The notes under the pieces are model-generated. The model saw only the letters and a program-made list of their open reading frames with translations, was not told the DNA's origin and did no database searches. A DNA stretch of 11,992 nt from Acidobacteriota bacterium (lineage in GTDB: Bacteria; Acidobacteriota; UBA6911), in assembly GCA_017860075.1 (NCBI GenBank), contig JAFNAH010000010.1, forward strand, positions 1 to 11,992. Reading direction: 5' to 3'. Shown here piece by piece: positions 1 to 8,671 of the stretch; the stretch's first letter is position 1; each line of letters begins with the position of its first letter. The translations under genes were made by a program, and so were the position numbers.

Positions 1-2
1 GC

Positions 3-311
3 GCGCTCCTTTTCAGGAAAAAGGGGGGCCGTGCGCACCACTGGCTGATCCTGCAACTCAGGGGCACGCGGAGCAATCGCGACGCAATCGGCGCCAGGAT
101 CGAACTGACTCTGCCCTCGGGCTCGAAGCAGTACCAGCACGTAACTACGGCAAACGGCATCTATTCTGCCAGCGACAAGAGAGTGCATTTCGGGCTGGGG
201 CAGGAGGCTTCGCTCAAATCGCTGGAGATTCGCTGGCCGAGCGGGATACGCCAGACCCTCGAGAACATCCAGGCAGACCGGGTTCTATCGATAGTAGAGC
301 CTGAGAAGTAA
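3..311 (+). CDS. ASPIC/UnbV domain protein, C-terminal fragment (partial)
   Basis: The frame starting at base 3 stays open from the window edge to a TAA at 309-311 and gives 102 residues. The fragment shows the hallmarks of the ASPIC/UnbV domain, which ends CRTAC1-like FG-GAP/VCBS beta-propeller proteins: HHWLILQLRGTRSNRDAIGAR near the start, then a short segment ending SASDKRVHFGLG, then LEIRWPSG. Proteins of this kind are normally large and exported. They often carry TPR or FG-GAP repeats upstream, and are abundant in Acidobacteriota, Planctomycetota and Verrucomicrobiota; their biochemical role is poorly defined. The start, signal peptide and propeller would lie left of the window and cannot be judged. 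The gene converges on the minus-strand gene ending at 683. Family assignment is confident; function is not. Confidence 0.88.
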   Translation, partial: ALLFRKKGGRAHHWLILQLRGTRSNRDAIGARIELTLPSGSKQYQHVTTANGIYSASDKRVHFGLGQEASLKSLEIRWPSGIRQTLENIQADRVLSIVEPEK

Positions 312-682
312 AGAGATGGATGCCTGAATCAGCCCGACCTTCAGTCTTCAGATCTGTAGTGCCGGGGGAACTGTGGGGCTCGCAACGTTCGAAGAGGGAG
401 TTCCGCTGTGAGAAGGCGGTCGATCTCACTATGTCAAGCGTGGCCCACTGGTATCAGGCCGGGGACGCGGATTAACGCTGACCGGAGAAGATCATTCATT
501 CCGTGTGCGGAGCTGCAGCGCTGGTACCGTTGGTGCTGCAAGAGCTCCGCCAGCGTTCTCCCGCGTCCAAGAACGTTTCCATCTCACTCATGCATGAATA
601 ATCCCGGCCAGGCCGCTCGGCGTGATGCCTCCACCGCCAGGAGCATACTCGGTTGTTCCAGCTCTGACACCCAGGCGCCAGC
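312..682. other. Convergent intergenic region with no gene found
   Basis: This 371-bp stretch separates the ends of two convergent genes. The open frames crossing it are low-complexity Arg/Ser/Cys-rich products that run antisense into the neighbouring genes, so I treat them as chance. The only clear structure is the hairpin at 507-550, listed separately. I see no tRNA, no transposase remnant and no U-tract terminator. Confidence 0.6.
507..550. terminator. Strong hairpin between convergent genes, possible bidirectional transcript end
   Basis: Bases 507-514 (GCGGAGCT) pair perfectly with 543-550 (AGCTCCGC). The helix continues with 515-519 (GCAGC) pairing with 535-539 (GCTGC) after a 3-nt bulge at 540-542, leaving a 15-nt loop. 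This 13-bp stem lies between two converging genes, where a bidirectional terminator would be expected. Neither strand has a T-run after the stem, so it is not a textbook intrinsic terminator. It could instead stabilise 3' ends, or be chance. Confidence 0.35.
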
Positions 683-2008
683 TCAGACTTGCTGGGCCTT
701 GCGCCACTCGGGATCTTTCCACCGGCCGCCTGTGAAATCGGGCATCTCCACTCGCGCTCCAGCCCGGTCCAGCGACAAGCGAGTGCAGTGAATCAGAGAA
801 CTCCAGCTTGCAGCGTCGTAGGCATCGATCCAGGGAGTCTTGCCGCTGCGCACCATCTGCACGAAATCATAAATGCAGAAGAAGTCGATTCCCTCATGCC
901 CTCCCGATTGACGGGCCAACTCACCATCCTTCCGCCAGTATCGGTGTTGATACTTCGGCTTATACTGCGCCAGCGGCGCCCAGGCTTCACCCTGGCTAGG
1001 TTCGTTGCCCCGCAGATGGATCCCGGTGAGGGAATCCCAGCATCCGTTCATCCCCTGGAGGAGGTAGTAGCGCGAGTACGGGCGCGTGTTGGACAGGCTG
1101 TAGTCGATCCGGATATTTCTGCCTTTGGCGGTTGAAATCAGCGTCGTTACGAAATCACCAGTCTTGAAATTGACCCTGGCCGCCGCACTGTCGGGGCCAA
1201 AGCGCTTGACGGCCCAGGCATGAGCCTCGAGAGGAGTCGTCATCATAGCCTGGCAATACTCCATCCGGTCGCCATCGTTGATTGCGAGCCACTTGCACGC
1301 AGAACCAAGGCCGTGCTGAGGATAGGAACTGCCGTAGGCGTCCCGCCACAACTCACCTCGCCATGTGATCTTGCCCTGGGCGTCAAAGAAGAGGTCCCGG
1401 CAGTCGTGCACGTAGCTGCCGACGGAGAAGTAGGGCTCTCCAAACAGCCCCTGCTTCAACATGTTCACAACCGTCATGTTATCGTCGCCGTAGCAGCAGT
1501 TTTCCAGCAGCATGCATTGACGCCGGCTGCGCTCGTACTCCTCGACCAGGCCATGGCACTCCTCGATGGTGTGGCAGCCTGCAATCTCGATCCCGACATG
1601 CTTGCCGGCTTTCAGGCAGGCTATTGAGATCTTCCCCAGCGTATAGACGTCGGTGGCGACGATGATCCCATCCAGATCATTCCTCTCCAGCATTCGAAGA
1701 TAGTCTTTGTCACCCCGGGTGTAGGTTTCGGGGGCATAGCCCTTCAGCTTCTTGACCAGATCGACGGTCAAAGCAGCCCGATCTGTCTGGTAATCGCACA
1801 CGGCGGGAACGGTGACCCCCTTCTGGTACTCGAGGAGGTTTCGGATGTGCCAGCGACCTCGCGGCCCCAGACCCACGACTCCGATCCTCACCGGTGCCGC
1901 ACTGCCCTCCTGTGCAGACCCCTGGCTCGACGCGGTCAGGGACGCCGTGACTGCAGCTGCCACCGAACTGTTCTGAAGGAACTGACGACGGTTCATTACC
2001 TGTTCCAT
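683..2008 (-). CDS. Tat-exported Gfo/Idh/MocA family protein of the GH109 (NAD-dependent glycosidase) type
   Basis: The 441-residue product opens with a Tat signal (NRRQFLQ at about 6-12, then a hydrophobic Ala-rich stretch to about 35), so it is probably exported folded with its cofactor. A Rossmann motif GVVGLGPRG sits at 43-51. Sequence beyond it resembles glycoside hydrolase family 109 rather than plain dehydrogenases: GKHVGIE at 135-141, LENCCY at 168-173, NMLKQGLFGE, and YPQHGLG at 229-235. The usual Gfo/Idh/MocA EKP lysine motif is replaced by EIA. As I recall, family structural work names a Glu, two Tyr and a His as active-site residues; E141, Y173, Y229 and H232 look equivalent. GH109 enzymes such as alpha-N-acetylgalactosaminidase use bound NAD in a redox-assisted cleavage; the substrate here is unknown. 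The frame is open to 2137, but the ATG at 2008 has the ribosome site and leads directly into the Tat signal; an ATG at 1996 is an alternative. Confidence 0.88.
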   Translation of the reverse strand: MEQVMNRRQFLQNSSVAAAVTASLTASSQGSAQEGSAAPVRIGVVGLGPRGRWHIRNLLEYQKGVTVPAVCDYQTDRAALTVDLVKKLKGYAPETYTRGDKDYLRMLERNDLDGIIVATDVYTLGKISIACLKAGKHVGIEIAGCHTIEECHGLVEEYERSRRQCMLLENCCYGDDNMTVVNMLKQGLFGEPYFSVGSYVHDCRDLFFDAQGKITWRGELWRDAYGSSYPQHGLGSACKWLAINDGDRMEYCQAMMTTPLEAHAWAVKRFGPDSAAARVNFKTGDFVTTLISTAKGRNIRIDYSLSNTRPYSRYYLLQGMNGCWDSLTGIHLRGNEPSQGEAWAPLAQYKPKYQHRYWRKDGELARQSGGHEGIDFFCIYDFVQMVRSGKTPWIDAYDAASWSSLIHCTRLSLDRAGARVEMPDFTGGRWKDPEWRKAQQV

Positions 2009-2023
2009 GATGTCCACCTTCCC
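2009..2023 (-). promoter_or_regulatory. Ribosome binding site deciding the GH109-like gene start
   Basis: Read on the minus strand, GGGAAGGTGG (2023-2014) lies 5 nt before the ATG at 2008. The purine-rich match favours this ATG over the in-frame ATG at 1996 (four codons in) and over the longer frame opening at 2137. Confidence 0.55.
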
Positions 2024-2351
2024 GTGTCGAAGAAATCGGCGCCGGCCAAGCCGACGGCCTGTAATGGATTGCTCCGGCCCGCATGGTTTGATCTCCCGAA
2101 AGGAACCAAACCCGCGTCGTTCCGGCCCGTATATCACCTCGCACTTGAGCGGGCACTTCGGCCCAGATGGTATGCCAGCCGATCTCCTGAGACAACCATC
2201 TTCCTGTTGAGAATCCGCAGCCGAAATCTCTGCCTTTGACGTATTCTATGCCCTCGAGTCTCGAGCCAGGGGCGGTCCGAGCCCGGATCGGTGTTCCCGA
2301 TCCCGAGTTGATCCGGATCCGACTTCGCGTGTCGCATGGAGAGGGGAGAGG
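2024..2351. other. Divergent intergenic region, likely holding promoters for both flanking genes
   Basis: The two flanking genes point away from each other, so promoters for both must lie in or overlap this stretch. I see no convincing -35/-10 pair. The minus strand has an extended -10-like TGATATACG near 2132-2140 without a good -35. The plus strand has TTGACG at 2236-2241 without a matching -10. Two XhoI-type palindromes, CTCGAG, sit one base apart at about 2253-2265. Long open frames run through the region on both strands, but they lack family motifs and are frame extensions of the flanking genes. Confidence 0.45.
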
Positions 2352-2358
2352 AAGGAGG
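2352..2358 (+). promoter_or_regulatory. Shine-Dalgarno site deciding the penicillin acylase start
   Basis: AAGGAGG at 2352-2358 is a near-perfect anti-16S match, 6 nt before the ATG at 2365. It rules out the upstream in-frame TTG at 2236, whose extra 43 residues would also bury the lipoprotein signal. Confidence 0.85.
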
Positions 2359-2364
2359 CCATTG

Positions 2365-4572
2365 ATGAAGCAGAGCAGGTGGCACATCAGCTGGGTTCTG
2401 TATTGCGCTATCTTTGTTGCCGTGGGCCTGGCCGGCTGCAGCCGCATCCCTAAACCGGATGCGCTGGCTGAGCAGGTTTCGATCTACCGAGACGAGTACG
2501 GCGTGCCCCATATCCTCGGGGAAACGGAACCGGCCGCGTTCTTCGGGTACGGATATGCTCAGGCTCAGGACCACCTGAAGGAGATGATGCTCCAGTATAT
2601 GGATGCTCAGGGGCGGCGGGCGGAGGTCCTTGGAATCGAGGCGCTCGGAGAAGGCTACCTGCGCTTCGTCCCCTATGATTACCGCTGGGACGGAGACTAC
2701 CTGCAGCGGCTGTTGAAGACAAAGAAGACGGTGGTGGAGAAAAGAGACGAGATCCGGCCCGAGGTCTACGCGGTATTGGACGGGTTTGCCAGGGGCGTCA
2801 ACCAGTACATCTCCGAGCACAGCAAGGAAATCCCCACCTGGATCGAGACCATAACGGCAGAGGATGTCGAGGCCCTGGAACGCTGTCAGTATTTCCGCTT
2901 CTACAGTGTGCACGACGCTCTTTCGAAGCTGAGTGACCAACCCTATGTTTTCCCCCGGCTTGGCTCGAACCACTTCGCCATCTCAAAGGACAAGTCGGCC
3001 GAAGGGCGGGTCATCCATGTGGAACACACCCATATGCCCTGGAACAACCGCTTTCAGAATTACGAAGCCCATCTGGTCGTTCCCGGTCGATTGAATGCCG
3101 CCGGAATAAGCTGGTTCGGCAGTCCGTTCTTTCTGGATGGCTTCAACGACAAGATCACCTGGTCGGCAACATACAATGCACCAAACATAGCGGATGTCTA
3201 TGAGGAGATGCTCAATCCTGAGAACCCCCTGCAGTATCGCTACGAAGACGAGTGGCGGAACATCCGGCTCGAGCACGAGGTTTTCAGGTTCGCTTCAAAA
3301 GACGGGATGACCTCGGTCACCCTGCCCCTCTATTACACTCACCACGGTCCGATCGTGAAGGTCGACCGGAGAAGCCATCGCGCGTTTTCGATCAAGCTGC
3401 CCAACTTCGAAGGCGTCCAGTACTCTGCCAACTTGTATCGGATCATGAAGTCCCAGAACCTCGAGGAGTTCAAGGCGGTTCTGGCCGATCTTCTGATGCC
3501 GAGGTGGAACCTGCTCTACACTGATCCCGACAATCTATTCTGGATTCACAATGGAGTCGTCCCCGTGCGACCGGAAGGCTATGACTGGCGCAAGCCGGTT
3601 CCCGGCTGGAAAAAAGACACGGAGTGGAATTCCTATCTGCCGATGGAGTCGCATCCCCGGCTGCTCAATCCGCCGGCGGGCTTCCTCCAGAACTGCAACA
3701 CCGCACCGTGGGTGAGCACCAGGAATTCCGGTCTCGATCCTCTTGCACCGGCGCCCTACTATCTGCGCTCCAAGCCTGCCCCGGACGCCGGTGAGGACGA
3801 CCTCAACCTGCGGGCGGAACGAATTTTCAAGGTGATGGAGGCCAACAAGAAGTTGTCGGTCGATCAGATGAAAGATCTGGCGTGGGACACTTACATTCTC
3901 CCCGCGGAAGTGATCGTGCCTCTGCTCTCCAAGGCCTATGAGAAGAATCGCCAGCGGATTACTGATACCCGAGTTGCCGAGGTGATCGAGCAGCTGAAGA
4001 AATGGGACTACCGGTCAGCCACTGATTCCGTGGCCTACACTTACCTGCATTTCTGGGGAAAGGCATATCGGAACCGCGACGCTCAGAAGTTCTCCCGGTT
4101 TTCCTCTCGAACTCGCCACAAGATTGATCTGAACTCGAAAGAGGAGCAGGAACAGGCTTTGCTCGCCTTGAACGATGCGATTGCCACACTGGACGAAAAA
4201 TTCGGCAAGATTCAGGTGCCCTGGGGCGAAATCAACGTGGTGCTGCGCGGGGGCCGCTTCCCCCTGGAAGGAAGCTGGATGTTCGAGAACCTTCATCCCG
4301 ACTACGGTCCGGAGACGGAAAGTGGGGAAATCCACTGTGACGATGGCTGGGGACACGTGCTGGTCGTGGTCGAAGGTCCCGAGAAGGAGATCTGGAGCCT
4401 TCTTCCCTACGGGCAGTCTCAGGATCCCCGATCGCCCCATTACAGCGATCAGGCGCGAATGCACAGCGAGCACAGGCTCAAGCGGTTCTGGTTCTACCCC
4501 CGCGAGGTCCGGGAGCACACGAAATCCGTATGGGGAGACGAGGCAAGAATCGAGAAGCTGCTGAACAAATAA
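2365..4572 (+). CDS. Penicillin acylase family (peptidase S45) lipoprotein, Ntn-hydrolase
   Basis: The 735-residue product begins with a type II signal peptide: KQSR, then a hydrophobic core, then lipobox LAGC with the lipidated cysteine at 25. The precursor is therefore predicted to reach the envelope and be anchored. S45 features follow in order: VSIYRDEYGVPHI near 38-50 and GYGYAQAQDHLKEM of the alpha chain; then GSN, with Ser201 the predicted autocatalytic cleavage point and N-terminal nucleophile of the beta chain; FNDKITW near 260-266, followed by DVYEE; and the C-terminal LPYGQSQDPRSPHYSDQ typical of the family. The beta chain would be about 535 residues. S45 enzymes hydrolyse amide bonds in substrates such as penicillin G, acyl-homoserine lactones or cyclic lipopeptides; sequence alone does not say which. 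The usual DPH motif after the nucleophile is replaced by EHTHMPW. The start is set by a strong ribosome site. The gene appears monocistronic. Confidence 0.92.
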   Translation: MKQSRWHISWVLYCAIFVAVGLAGCSRIPKPDALAEQVSIYRDEYGVPHILGETEPAAFFGYGYAQAQDHLKEMMLQYMDAQGRRAEVLGIEALGEGYLRFVPYDYRWDGDYLQRLLKTKKTVVEKRDEIRPEVYAVLDGFARGVNQYISEHSKEIPTWIETITAEDVEALERCQYFRFYSVHDALSKLSDQPYVFPRLGSNHFAISKDKSAEGRVIHVEHTHMPWNNRFQNYEAHLVVPGRLNAAGISWFGSPFFLDGFNDKITWSATYNAPNIADVYEEMLNPENPLQYRYEDEWRNIRLEHEVFRFASKDGMTSVTLPLYYTHHGPIVKVDRRSHRAFSIKLPNFEGVQYSANLYRIMKSQNLEEFKAVLADLLMPRWNLLYTDPDNLFWIHNGVVPVRPEGYDWRKPVPGWKKDTEWNSYLPMESHPRLLNPPAGFLQNCNTAPWVSTRNSGLDPLAPAPYYLRSKPAPDAGEDDLNLRAERIFKVMEANKKLSVDQMKDLAWDTYILPAEVIVPLLSKAYEKNRQRITDTRVAEVIEQLKKWDYRSATDSVAYTYLHFWGKAYRNRDAQKFSRFSSRTRHKIDLNSKEEQEQALLALNDAIATLDEKFGKIQVPWGEINVVLRGGRFPLEGSWMFENLHPDYGPETESGEIHCDDGWGHVLVVVEGPEKEIWSLLPYGQSQDPRSPHYSDQARMHSEHRLKRFWFYPREVREHTKSVWGDEARIEKLLNK

Positions 4573-4910
4573 CAGGTCAGCATTCTTCAGAACTCCTCCA
4601 ATGAGCGGAGAAGCCGGCGCACGTCAGGCCGCATCCTTTGGGAATGGCTCTCTCAGTTTTGGTCTGATTGGTGGCGATCAGCTTTGATGATCGTCAGGCC
4701 GGAAACTGTAATCCCGTGTGGTCAAAAAACATGAGCCTCCCGGTCCGGTATTGAGAGGGTCAGCATCGGGGATGGGAACTCGGCTGTCAAGCGTCGGAAG
4801 GAGGGATGTTGTCGAGAGGGGAAAGGCCAGTTGCTGCAGCTACCTATGGGTTGGCTGAGTTTCTTGACCACACGGGGTGGGTCAGTTGGGCTGCAAGTTA
4901 TTGAAAACAT
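4573..4910. other. Non-coding region between penicillin acylase gene and tRNA
   Basis: No open frame here has recognisable family features. The first 130 bp show only weak hairpins, for example CTGAT/ATCAG around 4663-4681, and no clear terminator. The rest is taken up by the inverted-repeat structure at 4703-4888. Confidence 0.55.
4703..4888. mobile_element. Inverted-repeat element, possible MITE or relic of IS21-like ends
   Basis: Bases 4713-4730 (CCCGTGTGGTCAAAAAAC) and the reverse complement of 4859-4876 match at 17 of 18 positions, with 13 consecutive perfect pairs. Similarity continues weakly on both sides: inward GAGCC/CAGCC, and outward an AACTG in each arm. On the right, GGGTTGGCTGAGTT (4848-4861) and GGGGTGGGTCAGTT (4874-4887) agree at 11 of 14 bases. 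Repeated motifs of this kind at element ends recall the multiple terminal repeats of IS21-group insertion sequences, some of which carry TGACCCACC-like motifs. There is no transposase between the arms and no clear target-site duplication. It could be a miniature non-autonomous element, a decayed insertion sequence, or simply a long-range hairpin. Confidence 0.4.
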
Positions 4911-4987
4911 TGGTGGGCCCAGCAGGACTCGAACCTGCGACCCGCTGATTATGAGTCAGCTGCTCTAACCAACTGAGCTATGGGCCC
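4911..4987 (-). tRNA. tRNA with CAT anticodon, probably tRNA-Ile2 (lysidine-modified)
   Basis: Reverse-complemented, the 77 bases fold as a complete tRNA. The acceptor stem GGGCCCA pairs with TGGGCCC, followed by discriminator A and an encoded CCA (4913-4911). The D arm has GCTCAGTTGGTTAGAGC, the anticodon arm GCTGACTCATAATCAGC, and the T arm GCAGGTTCGAGTCCTGC. The anticodon CAT is at 4953-4951. CAT anticodons belong to initiator Met, elongator Met or Ile2, where TilS converts the wobble C to lysidine to read AUA. The standard paired 1-72 end and the D loop argue against an initiator. C4-G69 and C5-G68 pairs, reported TilS determinants in E. coli, favour Ile2 over elongator Met. The gene lies 67 bp beyond rpoD on the same strand. 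Confidence 0.93.
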
Positions 4988-4992
4988 CTTCG

Positions 4993-5037
4993 AATTTCAA
5001 ATTTGAAATTTTAAATTTGAAATTTGCAATTGAATTT
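4993..5037. repeat. AT-rich iterated palindrome between rpoD and the tRNA
   Basis: Bases 4993-5010 (AATTTCAAATTTGAAATT) are a perfect 18-bp palindrome. AAATTTGAAATTT occurs at 4999-5011 and again at 5013-5025, one base apart, and a degenerate third copy follows at 5027-5037. Only 6 of 45 bases are G or C, in a strongly GC-rich window. For the minus-strand tRNA this block starts 6 bp upstream of the mature 5' end, so it may also supply its promoter or UP-element. It follows the rpoD stop and could end or process that transcript. Confidence 0.7.
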
Positions 5038-5054
5038 ACCGAGGGAAACCAACC

Positions 5055-6749
<1,695 letters not shown>

Positions 6750-6758
6750 TTCCAGTGT

Positions 6759-6767
6759 CCCCTTTCC
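6759..6767 (-). promoter_or_regulatory. Ribosome binding site of rpoD, between the dnaG stop and a TTG start
   Basis: On the minus strand GGAAAGGGG (6767-6759) begins 2 bases after the dnaG stop codon and lies 9 nt before the TTG at 6749. The site supports the TTG start and fits translation of rpoD from a shared dnaG-rpoD message. Confidence 0.6.
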
Positions 6768-6769
6768 TG

Positions 6770-8548
6770 CTAGCGCTGGTTGAGGCTGACGAGCTCCCGG
6801 TCAACGACGACTCGCTGCTCGATCAGCTGATTGAGCAGCTCTTCGTCCTTCTCACGGGCCGCCTCCTCGATCTTTTCCAGGATCCGCTCCCTGTAGGAAG
6901 CCAACCTCATACCATGCAACGTCCGATAGAACGACTCGGCGCTTTCCAGCGAGAGATCTTCCGGTACTTCCTCCATCTGGAGCCGGGCAAGCAGCGCCTG
7001 CTCGGCCTCGCCGGCGAAGTGCCGGTGCAAACTCTCGAATGTCGCTACTTCGTTCCTGCGATATGAATTCAGTATGAATGCAAAAAGCTTCTCACCGACC
7101 AGGCCCTCAAAGTCCGCCATCGACACCGAAGGAAGGAACTGCACCTGGAGCGATCCGTTGTTCAGCAATACCTGCAACAACCTCTTTTCGGCAAACTTCA
7201 TCGATTCCAGCAGGGAGAGCGAAGCCTCCGGGAGTCGCGGTTTCCGTTGCTGGGCGGCACGCCGTACCTCGGCAAGTAGTTGCTGATCCTCAACATGCAG
7301 CCGCCTGGCGAAGCGAAACACGTAATCGGACCTTTCGACGGCGTTCGGCAGTTTTGCCAGGTACGGCAAAACCGCATTCAGCACCTGCACCTTGCCGCGC
7401 GGGTTGTCCAGGCTGCCCTGCCCTTTAACCGCCGCCTCGAGCACAAAGTCCAGGTACGGAGCAGCCTCCTCGAGCCCGCCCCGGAACACATCCCTGCCCA
7501 CCTCGCGCACATAACTGTCAGGATCATGGCCTTCGGGAAGCCTGAACACCCTGACCTTGAAATCCTCCTCGAGGAACAGGTCCAGCGACCTCTGCGTCGC
7601 ATGGAGCCCGGCTGAATCCGCGTCGTAACAGACAACGACCTCCCGGGTGTAGCGGCCGAGAAGCCTGGCCTGCTCCTGCGTCAGGCTGGTCCCGAGCGAG
7701 GCGACGATATTCTGAATGCCGTGCTGAAAGGGAAGCAGAAAATCCAGGTACCCCTCGACCAGAACGGCGACATCGTGCTTCTTTATCTCGTCCCGGGAGT
7801 AGCTGAGGCCGAACAGGTTCCGGCTCTTGTTGTACAGCCTGGTCTCCGGCGAATTCAGATACTTCGGCTGCCGGTCGCCGAGCGCGCGGCCGCCGAATGC
7901 GATGACGCGCCCCCTGATGTCCGTGATGGGGAACATGATGCGACCGCGAAAGGCGTCGTAGTGCCGGGTACCGTCTTCGGACTTCTTCGCCAGACCGCAA
8001 TCATCGAGTGCCTGGATGGCAAAACCCTGCTGCAGCAGGTAGCGGGTCAGCGCGTCGCCACCTGCGGGCGAGTAGCCCAGGCCGAAACGCTCGATGCTGG
8101 CATCCGTCACCCCCCTGCCCCTGAGGTAGGCGAGCGACTCCTGCCCTTCGGCCGATCCGATCAAGGCCCGGCTGTAGAAGCCGGCGGCACCGGCCATCGC
8201 ATCCCGCAGGATGCCGGGGTCCACGCCTTCCCCAACCGGTTCCGAGGGCGCAGCCCTGGGCAGCACAACACCTCCGCGCTCCGCGATCAGCCGCACCGCC
8301 TCGGGGAAGGTCAGATGCTCGACGATCATGATGAACTTGAAGACGTCCCCGCCCAGGTGGCAGCCGAAGCACATGAAAATCTGCTTCTCCTCGTTGACGT
8401 TGAACGAAGGCGTGCGCTCGGTGTGGAAGGGACAGCGCGCGACGTGGTTGCGGCCCCGCTTCTTGAGGGCGACGTACTCCCCAATCAACGAAACGATGTT
8501 GACGGAATTGCGGACCTCATCCAGGAGGCTTTCGGAGTAGAGGGGCAT
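6770..8548 (-). CDS. dnaG: DNA primase DnaG
   Basis: The 592-residue product matches bacterial primase, which makes RNA primers at the replication fork with the DnaB helicase. The N-terminal CHC2 zinc-binding domain has [11 protein letters not shown] and [12 protein letters not shown], giving ligands C39, H42, C60 and C63. The catalytic core has [12 protein letters not shown] and the [18 protein letters not shown] segment near 200-221. The Toprim motifs are VEGYLDFL (264-271, catalytic Glu265) and CYDADSAG (307-314, Asp309 and Asp311). A diverged C-terminal helical domain of about 150 residues follows. The start at 8548 gives the usual primase beginning, but no ribosome site precedes it. A TTG at 8605 would add 19 residues and has AAAGG 4 nt upstream, so the start is uncertain. 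larB lies 123 bp upstream and rpoD 20 bp downstream. Confidence 0.97.
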   Translation of the reverse strand: MPLYSESLLDEVRNSVNIVSLIGEYVALKKRGRNHVARCPFHTERTPSFNVNEEKQIFMCFGCHLGGDVFKFIMIVEHLTFPEAVRLIAERGGVVLPRAAPSEPVGEGVDPGILRDAMAGAAGFYSRALIGSAEGQESLAYLRGRGVTDASIERFGLGYSPAGGDALTRYLLQQGFAIQALDDCGLAKKSEDGTRHYDAFRGRIMFPITDIRGRVIAFGGRALGDRQPKYLNSPETRLYNKSRNLFGLSYSRDEIKKHDVAVLVEGYLDFLLPFQHGIQNIVASLGTSLTQEQARLLGRYTREVVVCYDADSAGLHATQRSLDLFLEEDFKVRVFRLPEGHDPDSYVREVGRDVFRGGLEEAAPYLDFVLEAAVKGQGSLDNPRGKVQVLNAVLPYLAKLPNAVERSDYVFRFARRLHVEDQQLLAEVRRAAQQRKPRLPEASLSLLESMKFAEKRLLQVLLNNGSLQVQFLPSVSMADFEGLVGEKLFAFILNSYRRNEVATFESLHRHFAGEAEQALLARLQMEEVPEDLSLESAESFYRTLHGMRLASYRERILEKIEEAAREKDEELLNQLIEQRVVVDRELVSLNQR

Positions 8549-8577
8549 AAGAGATGCCACGTACGGTGGACGGGAAA

Positions 8578-8605
8578 AAGATACCAAATCGCCGATCAAT
8601 GACAA
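8578..8605 (-). promoter_or_regulatory. Candidate sigma-70 promoter for dnaG-rpoD
   Basis: On the minus strand TTGTCA (8605-8600, 5 of 6 bases of the consensus -35) is followed after 16 nt by TATCTT (8583-8578, 4 of 6 of the -10). It lies in the larB-dnaG gap about 30 bp before the dnaG ATG. If real, it excludes the alternative TTG start at 8605, because that codon overlaps the -35. A perfect TTGACA at 8670-8665 lacks a partner -10. Confidence 0.3.
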
Positions 8606-8671
8606 ATGGCCTTTGACGGGCGGCGGTTCGGCCCCGCACCCGGCTCCGTCAACCGCCTGCCAGTTGTCAAG

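Noticed and set aside
408..791. Plus-strand 127-codon open frame in the convergent spacer
   Set aside because: Arg/Ser/Cys-rich composition without a motif; it overlaps the end of the GH109-like gene antisense and has no ribosome site.
2253..2265. Two CTCGAG palindromes one base apart upstream of the acylase
   Set aside because: Short, GC-rich and without a third copy; not enough to propose an operator.
2134..2973. Minus-strand 279-codon frame overlapping the penicillin acylase start
   Set aside because: It covers conserved S45 coding sequence antisense and shows no family features of its own.
4947..4958. TGATTATGAGTC shared between the tRNA anticodon arm and the pnp leader hairpin (from 11874)
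   Set aside because: A 12-base match between two places in 12 kb is expected by chance; the tRNA sequence is explained by its own fold.
8647..8670. TTGACA and TTGACG hexamers upstream of dnaG on the minus strand
   Set aside because: Good -35 matches, but no -10-like hexamer at 16-18 nt for either.
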